Positions 1-7,784 of a stretch of DNA of 64,000 bases are shown one piece after another; position 1 is the first letter of the stretch, and the number at the start of each line of letters is the position of its first letter. This stretch comes from Jejuia algarum (GTDB taxonomy: Bacteria > Bacteroidota > Bacteroidia > Flavobacteriales > Flavobacteriaceae), in contig CANMAQ010000011.1 of NCBI GenBank assembly GCA_947495775.1, positions 62,001-126,000 on the forward strand, given 5' to 3'. A program made the translations under genes and the position numbers. The notes beneath the pieces are model-generated. The model saw only the letters and a list, made by a program, of their open reading frames with translations. It did not search any database and was not told where the DNA came from.

Positions 1-1473
1 GCTGTCTCCTGTAATAATCCCATTTGCTTTTTTTGTACCGTTAACACCAAACTTCCATTTATGATCAATATCATCAGGATCTCCAGAAGATTCACTCTCT
101 AATGTTGCCACGTCATGCCCTGCTCGCATTATAACACCTCCCCAATGAAATTGCCATGCTTCATCATCTATCTCCTCAAATCCAGGCATTTCAGTTTCAG
201 AGGAAATCACATAAGAATCCCCTACTTCTGGAAGCGCATAATCATTAATTTTAGCAAATTTATCGAAAGCTTCCTTAGCTGTTGGCTTTAATGCGTTATA
301 GACCCTTAAAGCTCTAGCAGAATTATTCTCCGTGCTTGCAAAAGTATTATCTGCATAATCCCCTGCCTCCAATAGATCTAAGTTGATATAAGTTGCTGGA
401 TCAGACTGGGCTTTAGTTGCTAAAAAAGGGGCCAAATTAAACATGTAAATTTGTGCCGTTAAAGAATGTGCTGTATCATCCTTAAGCGCATTACGGCTTC
501 CACCAAGTTTTAAACCGTGACTAGCCCCTGTAGATGAAATTTTAGCCCTCCTATTTTCATTATCTTCCGTTCCTGTTACTGCTTCAGAAGCCCGCTCACA
601 ATCTCTCCATAGTTTAAATCTATCTGTATTATTGGCTGTTAATTCTTGATGATGACTATACTGGCTAAAGCGCGCTAAAGCTCCAGCATCTAATGATGGC
701 ACCACTTTTTTCATGGCAACGCCTTCTACGTTTTTATTGGAACCTTTAGTAAGATGAATTAAAGAGCCTTTACTACCAGAAAGTTTTAGCATTTTATTGG
801 ATTTATCAATTTGAGGTTCTGTAGCGTAAAATTTGTGCTTTTTGCCTTTAAGTGCAAACGTAACATCATCAGAAATTTTCCAATCACCACTTACACTATA
901 TCGTTGAATTGGTCCATTTGCTTTAGAAGCTTTCAATAGATTATGAGTACTCCCGTCTGCACCTTGCATCGCCTTTGCCCCCATAATATCGGCTTCACGC
1001 TCTAAGCTTACATCATCATTTATTAATGTTTTACTTTTTAACTGTGTTGTGGGTTGTACCCGTCCTTGCTTCTGTTGTACCACATGCCATGCCTCGTGCG
1101 CTAAATGCTTTTCCTGCCCAGGTGCCATATGTATGTCTGTTCCTTGCGCATACGCATGGGCGTTAAGTTGTGCAGGCTTGCTAGAATTATAATGCACCCG
1201 CGTATCACTCATGTCTATTCCAGATAAATGTTCTATACCTGTTTTTAATTGATCGGGTAAACCTGTAGTATTAGCTTTACGTTGAATAGCAGCTTTAGAA
1301 ATCGTATCTGCTATATCATTTTGAGCAGCCACTCTAGCACTAGTGTCTATTGCAGTCTTCATGCGATTTTGGGAGGCATGTGCCTCACGATTATCTTTAA
1401 ATTGAACCGATTGGGAGTTGGTTTCAAGTACCGGCGATGATTTATGACTTGAATCCTTAGCGTAAGTCGTCAT
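1..1473 (-). CDS. eCIS core domain (DUF4157) protein, partial, with papain-like C-terminal region
   Basis: Reading leftward from the ATG at 1473, the frame stays open for 491 codons and leaves the window without a stop, so the C-terminus is missing. Residues about 72-140 match the DUF4157/eCIS core pattern: LPDQLKTGIEHLSG, a spaced H-x-Y segment (RVHYNSS), AYAQGTDIHMAPG, then HEAWH at 126-130 (an HExxH-type motif), VVQQKQGRV, and a later EREAD at 158-162. The segment after it ends in PIQR, as is common in this family. Further on, Cys292 (WRDCERAS), His443 (FHWGGVI) and D454/E459 (DVATLE) are spaced as in papain-like toxin folds. That assignment is inference from pattern memory. DUF4157 domains are known from proteins linked to extracellular contractile injection systems and from polymorphic-toxin-like proteins. 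No other eCIS gene lies in this window. There is no signal peptide. Confidence 0.85.
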   Translation of the reverse strand, partial: MTTYAKDSSHKSSPVLETNSQSVQFKDNREAHASQNRMKTAIDTSARVAAQNDIADTISKAAIQRKANTTGLPDQLKTGIEHLSGIDMSDTRVHYNSSKPAQLNAHAYAQGTDIHMAPGQEKHLAHEAWHVVQQKQGRVQPTTQLKSKTLINDDVSLEREADIMGAKAMQGADGSTHNLLKASKANGPIQRYSVSGDWKISDDVTFALKGKKHKFYATEPQIDKSNKMLKLSGSKGSLIHLTKGSNKNVEGVAMKKVVPSLDAGALARFSQYSHHQELTANNTDRFKLWRDCERASEAVTGTEDNENRRAKISSTGASHGLKLGGSRNALKDDTAHSLTAQIYMFNLAPFLATKAQSDPATYINLDLLEAGDYADNTFASTENNSARALRVYNALKPTAKEAFDKFAKINDYALPEVGDSYVISSETEMPGFEEIDDEAWQFHWGGVIMRAGHDVATLESESSGDPDDIDHKWKFGVNGTKKANGIITGDS

Positions 1474-1617
1474 GGTTAACAGTTAAATTCCTTATAAATA
1501 TAAGATTTTTTATACAGTAATACCTCGAATTGTCTTTTAGTTTAGAACCTACAGAAGCAAGCTGTGCCTAAAGAACTCATAAACAGATCGGCAGTAGCCC
1601 TAAAAACACTTATTTTT

Positions 1618-2586
1618 TTATGAAATACCATCATGCCTGTTACAAAAATCTAAAGCTCTCCTCTCGTTGTAATATATATTATTTTTAGCCACAAAACCTG
1701 AATGCCCACCATAATTTGGCATTTCTAAATAAAGGTTGGGATTCGTTTTAGCGGCTTTTACAGGATAACATCGGGGTGATAAAAAAGAATCGTTTAGAGC
1801 ATTTATAATTAAAGTAGGTCTTGTAATCTGTGGTAAAAACTGAAGACTCGCACAGGCTTCATAATACGCTGCGGCATTCTTAAACCCATGTGCTTTAGAG
1901 GTGTAAACCTCATCAAAATCATATAAGGTCTTTATTGAAGCCACCTCTGCCTTTGTAAGGTGTTCGGGAAAACGCTCTTGTTTTTGTTCCAAGCGTTTTA
2001 CCAAATGTTTTAAAAACCGATCGTGATACAATTTATTCTTAAGAGTATGCAAGGCTTCGGCTGCTCCCGCCAAATCACAAGGTACAGAAACGGCTATGGC
2101 TGCTTTAACTTCTACAGGTACCGTTTGGCGTTCTCCCAAATATTTTAGTATGATATTTGCGCCTAAGCTAATGCCCTTTAAATAGAGCGCACTATAATTA
2201 CGTTGGGTAATCACATGCTGTATTACAGCCTCTAAATCTGCTGTAGCTCCAGAATGATAGCTGTAGTATTTTAAATTATCATGGCCACTACAACCTCTAA
2301 AATTAACACATACGGCATCTATTCCATTGGCATTAAATAGCTTTGCCGCTCCTGTAACGTAAGGCCGCTGTCCATGTCCTTCTAAACCGTGTAATAACAC
2401 TATTAATTTCTTGCTTTTTGTCTTAGCATAACTCCAATCTAAGTCTAAAAAATCACCGTCTTCTAATGTGATGCGTTCACGATCTTGAGGTAAAGAGACA
2501 CGTCTTGCTAACCCCGAATATACCGTTGTTATAAATCCGTTTTTCAATAAAAGTTTAGGCGTATAAGAAGGGGTAACTACAGGCAT
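1618..2586 (-). CDS. YheT-type alpha/beta-hydrolase
   Basis: A 322-residue protein of the COG0429/YheT alpha/beta-hydrolase family. It shows the oxyanion-side motif LLHGLEG (about 64-70), the NFRGCSG segment near 95-101, and the nucleophile elbow GISLGAN with Ser140. A late Asp (NALNDSFLS) and His (YGGHSGF) complete a Ser-Asp-His triad. Length is normal for the family. There is no signal peptide, so a cytoplasmic esterase or hydrolase is likely; the substrate is not known for most members. It lies 144 bp upstream of the eCIS-core gene on the same strand and may or may not share its transcript. Confidence 0.9.
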   Translation of the reverse strand: MPVVTPSYTPKLLLKNGFITTVYSGLARRVSLPQDRERITLEDGDFLDLDWSYAKTKSKKLIVLLHGLEGHGQRPYVTGAAKLFNANGIDAVCVNFRGCSGHDNLKYYSYHSGATADLEAVIQHVITQRNYSALYLKGISLGANIILKYLGERQTVPVEVKAAIAVSVPCDLAGAAEALHTLKNKLYHDRFLKHLVKRLEQKQERFPEHLTKAEVASIKTLYDFDEVYTSKAHGFKNAAAYYEACASLQFLPQITRPTLIINALNDSFLSPRCYPVKAAKTNPNLYLEMPNYGGHSGFVAKNNIYYNERRALDFCNRHDGIS

Positions 2587-2637
2587 AAAGAGCGTTTCAT
2601 GAAGTGATTTGTATTAAAAGGATCGGTTTATTGGACT

Positions 2638-3291
2638 TTAGATTGATTTCTTTTTTGCCTTTATACTGTCTTTTTTTATTTTGGCTTCTGGTTCTTTCAT
2701 GATTCGCTTAGATTTAGCTTTTTCTATTAATGCTTGAGCTACTTTAAGTTTTTCTAAAGCTAAAGAATATTCATTAAATTGTTCAGTTATTTTGCCAGCT
2801 ATTCCAATTTTCCCAGAAGATTGACATCCCTCTACACAATAGGCTTGAACAACCGTCATATAAGCATTGTACAAATTATCTGAATCTGTAAAAGAATCTT
2901 TATTAAACTCTATTTTTGGTAATTTCAATAGTTTTAAGTCCGATGCATCTATTACCATTTTTGATGGTGCCTTATTTTTTTTGTTACTTCGTCTACATTG
3001 TCTATAACAATTTAAAAACTCCACCTCTTTGGCAGTTAATGTTTCTAATAGCGAATAATTAGATCCATTGGTTTTATCGTGTTTTTCATACGGGAAGTTA
3101 TTACTAGCAACTGTACCTCCAATTTTTTCTTTTTCAAGAATTACTGTGTATTGATAATCTTCAGGAAAATATAAATCAGTTTTTTTATCAGCTTCAATTA
3201 ATAATTTAACACGTTCTTCAGATATATCCTCTTGATGTCCGCAAGAAATTAAAAGAAATAATGTAAAAGCAAAAATTGATAATTTTTTCAT
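2638..3291 (-). CDS. Hypothetical lipoprotein
   Basis: A 217-residue protein starting with a short basic-hydrophobic signal and the lipobox LISC (Cys17), so it is very probably lipidated by Lgt/Lsp and held in an envelope membrane. The mature part is Lys/Glu rich, with four internal cysteines in two pairs (NCYRQC and YCVEGC) that could form disulfides in the periplasm. The C-terminal 45 residues are strongly basic and probably helical (EKLKVAQALIEKAKSKR). I do not recognise a family. It sits between the hydrolase and adenine deaminase genes with about 50-bp gaps on both sides. Confidence 0.7.
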   Translation of the reverse strand: MKKLSIFAFTLFLLISCGHQEDISEERVKLLIEADKKTDLYFPEDYQYTVILEKEKIGGTVASNNFPYEKHDKTNGSNYSLLETLTAKEVEFLNCYRQCRRSNKKNKAPSKMVIDASDLKLLKLPKIEFNKDSFTDSDNLYNAYMTVVQAYCVEGCQSSGKIGIAGKITEQFNEYSLALEKLKVAQALIEKAKSKRIMKEPEAKIKKDSIKAKKKSI

Positions 3292-3342
3292 AATTGGAGG
3301 TTCTTTAATTTTTGTTTAGAAAATTCTATCGTTGTCTTGAAT

Positions 3343-4968
3343 TTATAAGGCAGCGTCTAGTGCTGTAAATTTAAAATCTGTACCGTTAAACAAGCCTTTA
3401 TCACTCAATTTTAAAGCAGGAATAACCAAGAGAGCCATAAAAGATAAGGTCATGTAAGGCGCTTGCAACGTACACCCTAAGGTTTTTGCCATGGCGTCTA
3501 GTGCTGCATATGCCGTAGCGACGCTTTGGCCATCCTTAACACTCATAATACCTGCTACTGGTAGTGGCAGCACGGTTTCTTTTGAATTTGAAACAGCACA
3601 AATTCCTCCCTTTTGCGCTATAATAGCATTCACAGCTTTACAAATTGCGGCATCTGAAACCCCTACAGCGATGATATTATGAGAATCATGCCCTACAGAT
3701 GAAGCTATGGCTCCTTCTTTTAAGCCTATATTTTTAATAAAAGCTAGCGCTGGTGCTGTATTTTCGTAACGATTTACCACTGTTAATTTTAAAATATCAT
3801 TTGTGGTATCTGATACTATACATCCTGCTTCTATTTTTGCGTCTGTAATTAATTCGTTAGTGACCAATTGGCCTTCTAAGGCTTCAATAACACGAATCTG
3901 TGCCGCTGAAGATGGGTATGCAAAATCGGCAATACTCTTGGGCTCGCACTTAAAATTATTAAGATGTTCGAACGTCACAGGCGGCATTAACACCTTACCG
4001 TTGTCGTACACCAAAGTACCGTCTACATAGGTTTGCAAAGTTTTAAAATGCACCATATCCTCTACAACTATAAAATCTGCGGGATCTCCAACCCTAAGAC
4101 CACCTACATCTAAATTATAATGCGCTATGGGGTTAACGCATGCCATGCGTAGGACTTTAAAAAGATCCATGCCTTTGGCAACCGCTCTGGCACACAAGTG
4201 ATTGATGTGTCCAAGAATAAGATCATCTGGATGCTTATCATCACTACAAAACATCATCTTCTCAAAATAATCTGGTATTAAAGGACTTAGCGCTTCGAAA
4301 TTTTTAGCTGCACTTCCCTCTCGAATTAGAATCTTCATGCCTTTTTCAAGTTTCTCTAAGGCTTCTTCAAACGTAAAACATTCATGATCTGTAGACATGC
4401 CTGCATTAATATACCTTGTCGCATCTTCTCCTCTTAAACCTGGCGCATGGCCATCTATTGGTTTATTAAAATGTTTGGCCCATTCTATTTTTTTAAGCAC
4501 GTCTTCATCTTTATAGAGTACGCCCGGATAATTCATTAATTCTGCAAGATACTTGATCTCTGGGCGCTCTAGAAGCGTTTTTATAGCATTGGCATCTATA
4601 ACAGCCCCTGCAGATTCGAACGAAGTAGCAGGTACACAGGATGGAGCTCCAAAATTAAATTTAAAGGGCACTTGTTTCCCATTCTCTATCATAAAATCAA
4701 CGCCCTTAACACCTAATACGTTAGCAATTTCATGAGGATCGGATACGGTAGCTACCGTACCATGTGCCACGGCTAACCTCGCAAATTCACTGGGTACTAA
4801 CATAGAGCTCTCTATATGAATATGTGCATCTATAAACCCAGGTAAAAGATACTGTTCTACATCATGATCTTGCGCTTCTATTACTGTAATACTACCGTTT
4901 TCAAAAGTAATCGCACCTTTAAAAATACGTGCATTGTGTATGTCTACTATCTGTCCTTTTACTACCAT
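3343..4968 (-). CDS. ade: Adenine deaminase
   Basis: A 541-residue member of the amidohydrolase family (AdeC type) that converts adenine to hypoxanthine and ammonia in purine salvage. The amidohydrolase metal-binding motif is in GFIDAHIHIESSM (His49 and His51), followed by SDPHEIANVLG, IDGHAPGL, STDHECFT and FCSDDKHPDDL. The C-terminal adenine-deaminase domain carries SSVGHDSHNI. Length is close to that of characterised bacterial enzymes. The protein is cytoplasmic. The gene is transcribed alone or with the downstream lipoprotein gene (51-bp gap). A probable promoter overlapped by a hairpin lies about 125 bp upstream. No other purine gene is nearby. Confidence 0.95.
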   Translation of the reverse strand: MVVKGQIVDIHNARIFKGAITFENGSITVIEAQDHDVEQYLLPGFIDAHIHIESSMLVPSEFARLAVAHGTVATVSDPHEIANVLGVKGVDFMIENGKQVPFKFNFGAPSCVPATSFESAGAVIDANAIKTLLERPEIKYLAELMNYPGVLYKDEDVLKKIEWAKHFNKPIDGHAPGLRGEDATRYINAGMSTDHECFTFEEALEKLEKGMKILIREGSAAKNFEALSPLIPDYFEKMMFCSDDKHPDDLILGHINHLCARAVAKGMDLFKVLRMACVNPIAHYNLDVGGLRVGDPADFIVVEDMVHFKTLQTYVDGTLVYDNGKVLMPPVTFEHLNNFKCEPKSIADFAYPSSAAQIRVIEALEGQLVTNELITDAKIEAGCIVSDTTNDILKLTVVNRYENTAPALAFIKNIGLKEGAIASSVGHDSHNIIAVGVSDAAICKAVNAIIAQKGGICAVSNSKETVLPLPVAGIMSVKDGQSVATAYAALDAMAKTLGCTLQAPYMTLSFMALLVIPALKLSDKGLFNGTDFKFTALDAAL

Positions 4969-5092
4969 TATGGGGTTTTAAGTGCGTTTAAACGTAAAAT
5001 ATATGCTAAGACGCAGGCCTATGTTATTTATTTTCAACCTTCACATATCGTATTAAAATTTGAGACGTTGTACAGGGTTGCGCTTTTTTAAA

Positions 5093-5142
5093 CAAAGATA
5101 GCAGAAAAGCATAAAACAAATGGTGTTATGCGCCTCTGCTAT
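5093..5142 (-). promoter_or_regulatory. Possible ade promoter overlapped by an imperfect hairpin
   Basis: On the minus strand the -7 element TATCTTTG (TAnnTTTG) occupies 5100-5093. A TTTG lies upstream at 5120-5117, but only 16 nt away, which is short for a -33 element. An inverted repeat spans 5098-5142: ATAGCAGA (5098-5105) pairs with TCTGCTAT (5135-5142) and GCATAA (5109-5114) with TTATGC (5126-5131), separated by an AAA/GCC internal loop. The repeat could be an operator for ade or a terminator-like structure after the nitroreductase gene. Confidence 0.4.
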
Positions 5143-5214
5143 TCTAGGTATTGTAATACGTAACACTTTATTTTTAAATTTAAAGTGCGCTTATCCTTTT
5201 ACATGCAATCTCAG

Positions 5215-5889
5215 TTATTTCCAAGTTACGATAGACTCTAATGGTCTTCTGCTTTTGCCATGTTCTGGATCTGCTTTTCTATGCCCAAAAGCCACCATGT
5301 AAGACAAGCCATATTTTGTAGTATCGACATCAAATTTATCTTGCAGTAGTTGCTCTGCTTTTTCTTGGTGAAACCCTTCTATAGGGCAACTATCTATACC
5401 TCTAAAAGCTGCGGCAGTCATCATATTTGCCAATGCGATATACGTTTGTTTAGACGCCCAATCAAATAGTTTTTTATCGGTATCTAAATCAAAATCACGC
5501 TCTTGGAATTCTCTATAAAATTTAGAATACATCTCTACAACATCTTCTGGAAATTGCTTTAGGTCGCGCATCATGTGCATGATGTAATCGGCATCCCATT
5601 TGGTCATAGGTGCTTTCATGCTTAAACCTAATACAAAATGACTAGCGGTATCTAATTTTACGGGAGCCCCCCAAGCTACTGGCTTTAACAATTCCCTTAG
5701 GCTTTCATCTTGTACCACTATAAAGTGCCAAGGTTCAAAACCAAACGAACTTGGCGACAAATTTGCTGTTTGTAAAATAAAATTCATAGTGTCTTTAGAT
5801 AACTTTTTAGTGCTATCAAACTCTTTTGTGGCATGCCTAAAGGTAAAGGCTTTTAAAATTTCTGCTTCTGAAATATGAGGTGTTTCCAT
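5215..5889 (-). CDS. Nitroreductase-family NAD(P)H oxidoreductase
   Basis: A 224-residue FMN-dependent nitroreductase of the NfsB type. It has the N-terminal helix FTFRHATKEFD, the FMN-binding stretch LSPSSFGFEPWHFIVVQD, the central MMTAAAFRGIDSCPIEGFH that is typical of NfsB/YfkO-like enzymes, and the C-terminal MVAFGHRK. Such enzymes reduce nitroaromatics and quinones with two electrons. It is divergent from an HxlR-type regulator, a frequent arrangement in which the regulator senses electrophiles and controls the reductase. The two promoters overlap in the 102-bp gap. Confidence 0.92.
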   Translation of the reverse strand: METPHISEAEILKAFTFRHATKEFDSTKKLSKDTMNFILQTANLSPSSFGFEPWHFIVVQDESLRELLKPVAWGAPVKLDTASHFVLGLSMKAPMTKWDADYIMHMMRDLKQFPEDVVEMYSKFYREFQERDFDLDTDKKLFDWASKQTYIALANMMTAAAFRGIDSCPIEGFHQEKAEQLLQDKFDVDTTKYGLSYMVAFGHRKADPEHGKSRRPLESIVTWK

Positions 5890-5904
5890 ACTGTTTTTAT
5901 TTTT

Positions 5905-5940
5905 AACTATACTATTTATAGTTGCAAACTTAAGTATAGT
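5905..5940. promoter_or_regulatory. Inverted-repeat operator candidate for the HxlR regulator
   Basis: Two nested inverted repeats lie in the divergent gap. AACTATA (5905-5911) pairs with TATAGTT (5917-5923) across a 5-nt spacer. ACTATACT (5906-5913) pairs with AGTATAGT (5933-5940). The repeats cover the -33 to -7 space of both divergent promoters, which is where a dimeric winged-helix HxlR repressor would bind. Base identities are read directly; binding is inference. Confidence 0.6.
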
Positions 5941-5952
5941 ATATTACCTTTG
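5922..5952 (+). promoter_or_regulatory. Promoter of the hxlR-type gene
   Basis: TTG at 5922-5924, a 20-nt spacer, then TACCTTTG at 5945-5952 match the Bacteroidota -33/-7 consensus (TTG and TAnnTTTG). Transcription would start near 5958, giving a leader of about 30 nt before the ATG at 5992. Confidence 0.7.
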
Positions 5953-5955
5953 CAA
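5925..5955 (-). promoter_or_regulatory. Promoter of the nitroreductase gene
   Basis: On the minus strand TTG (5955-5953), a 20-nt spacer and TAAGTTTG (5932-5925) match the Bacteroidota consensus. It lies almost exactly over the divergent hxlR promoter, so one bound repressor could block both. Confidence 0.7.
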
Positions 5956-5991
5956 TAACGGTCATAAAGGATAGTAGAACTTTTTTTTATC

Positions 5992-6354
5992 ATGCATAGT
6001 TTTAACGGAAAATCATACCCTTGTTGTACAAGTCTCACTATGGGAGTTATTGGAGGCAAATGGAAAACGGTAATTATATATCATCTTATAGATACCACAC
6101 TGCGTTACAACGCATTGCGTAAAGCCATTCCCATGGTTACAGAACGCACCTTAAGTTTACAACTAAAAACATTGGAAGACGACGGTATTATAAAACGAAC
6201 CGTTTACACCTCTAAACCGCCATTAAAAGTAGAATATACGCTTACCGACTTGGGTAAAACTCTAATTCCTCTTGTACTTGCCATTGCTGAATGGGGAGAT
6301 ACGTCTCAAGACGCTTCCAAAAACCACTCTATTTTAACTGAATCGCAACTATAG
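5992..6354 (+). CDS. HxlR-family transcriptional regulator
   Basis: A 120-residue winged-helix protein. It has the family signature near the N-terminus: a Cys pair (Cys11-Cys12), then MGVIGGKWKTVIIYHL, and later LRKAIPMVTERTLSLQLKTLEDDGII as recognition helix and wing. In YodB/QorR-like relatives a conserved N-terminal Cys senses quinones, diamide or related electrophiles; the Cys pair here fits that. It is divergent from the nitroreductase gene and probably autoregulated through the inverted repeats between them. Its last 26 bp overlap the end of tilS on the opposite strand. Confidence 0.93.
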   Translation: MHSFNGKSYPCCTSLTMGVIGGKWKTVIIYHLIDTTLRYNALRKAIPMVTERTLSLQLKTLEDDGIIKRTVYTSKPPLKVEYTLTDLGKTLIPLVLAIAEWGDTSQDASKNHSILTESQL

Positions 6355-7651
6355 ATTGTGTGGCTTTAGTAACTCTAAAACGCGCATCTGCACGCTTGCC
6401 AACAAGCCAAACAATAACTGTTCCCGAACACAGCACCCATGCGTTTTCTTTATCTAATAAGGAGTATTTTTCATCTTTAAAATACTTGCTCAATTTCTTC
6501 TTCCCTTTCATACCTAAAGGGTAAAATACATCACCCTCTTGCTTTTGTCTTAACACTAAAGGAAAGTTTAAAGTTGCTTTATCTACATATACCGTAGTTC
6601 TATTATCGTAGGTCTCTGGAAGCGTGTTTACAGGAGTTATAGATAAACGCCCTAATGGCGTATCTAAAGGCACCATAGCTTCTGCAATTTCTAAAGTGGT
6701 TTGCTTGGTAACTTTAGGAAGGTCTGTAAGCAATAATTCCTCTCGGTTTTTAATCAAACGGTGGGTATTCGAAAACAATTGCTTCCCTGTTTCGGCATCT
6801 AGTAACGCCACCATATCCTCCCACGCTGTAAACCCATAGGCTTTAAATACCTCAAATAAATAGGCTTTTGGATTATTTACCTTTTTAAATTCGGAGACTT
6901 TAAAAGCAATATGAGTCTCATCGATGTGATGAATTGCGCGTTTTAACACAGCATTGGTACTTTCCGCTACAATATCGGCTGTGGCCTTTAAATTTTCTAA
7001 AGTACTTTGAAAACTTTGCAACAAGCTTGGATTAATCGTTTTTAATATGGGTACCAGCTCATGCCTTAATTTATTACGCAAATATTTCACAGAAGCATTA
7101 CTACTATCGTCACGCCATGAAATTCCATTAGTTTTGGCATATGCTGTAATCGCCGCACTTGAAAAGGGCAATAAGGGGCGCACAAATTTGCCATTCACCT
7201 CGGGTATGCCTGTTAATCCTTCTAAACCTGTACCCCTGGTAAAATTAATCAAGAAGGTTTCGAGGTTATCATCGGCATGGTGTGCTGTTAAAATACAATC
7301 GACATCTAATTGGTTTGCCAATTCTGTAAACCACGCGTATCGCAGTTCTCGTGCCGCCATTTGTATGGAACGCTTTTCTGTTTTAGCATAGCCTTCGGTA
7401 TCAAAACGCTGTGTAAAGACATCTACTTCTAAATCTTCTGCCAATTGCTTTACAAAGGCTTCATCGGCATCACTTTCTGCACCTCTCAAACTAAAATTAC
7501 AATGTGCTAAAGCAAAATTTAGTTCTAATTTATGACATAGATGGGTCAATACAACGCTATCTATACCACCAGAAATGGCTATAAGAAGCCTGCTTTCTGT
7601 TAAAAAAGAAAGTGCTGTTTCTATATGGGCTTTAAATCTTGTTATTGTCAT
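6329..7651 (-). CDS. tilS: tRNA(Ile)-lysidine synthase
   Basis: A 440-residue TilS. It ligates lysine to C34 of the CAU-anticodon tRNA-Ile, converting it to an AUA reader, using ATP. The N-type ATP pyrophosphatase motif is SGGIDS at 27-32, followed by HCNFSLRGAESD, AARELRYAWF and LTAHHADDNLETFLINFTRGTGLEGL, all typical of TilS. The C-terminal TilS substrate-binding domain follows (RQKQEGDVFYPLGMKGKKKLSKYFKDEK, split here by the family's KGKKKL element). Length fits the long TilS form. It lies 133 bp downstream of pabB on the same strand and overlaps the hxlR-type gene tail to tail. Confidence 0.97.
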   Translation of the reverse strand: MTITRFKAHIETALSFLTESRLLIAISGGIDSVVLTHLCHKLELNFALAHCNFSLRGAESDADEAFVKQLAEDLEVDVFTQRFDTEGYAKTEKRSIQMAARELRYAWFTELANQLDVDCILTAHHADDNLETFLINFTRGTGLEGLTGIPEVNGKFVRPLLPFSSAAITAYAKTNGISWRDDSSNASVKYLRNKLRHELVPILKTINPSLLQSFQSTLENLKATADIVAESTNAVLKRAIHHIDETHIAFKVSEFKKVNNPKAYLFEVFKAYGFTAWEDMVALLDAETGKQLFSNTHRLIKNREELLLTDLPKVTKQTTLEIAEAMVPLDTPLGRLSITPVNTLPETYDNRTTVYVDKATLNFPLVLRQKQEGDVFYPLGMKGKKKLSKYFKDEKYSLLDKENAWVLCSGTVIVWLVGKRADARFRVTKATQSIVAIQLK

Positions 7652-7784
7652 TCTAATACGATCTAAATTACAATTAAATAAGACCTTTATTTTTAATAGT
7701 GCGTAACGAGAGCCTTGCCATAAAACTTAGTAGCGCTAAAGTACATAAAGTCTGTTTAAACGGCATGCGGACTAAGAAATGCAT

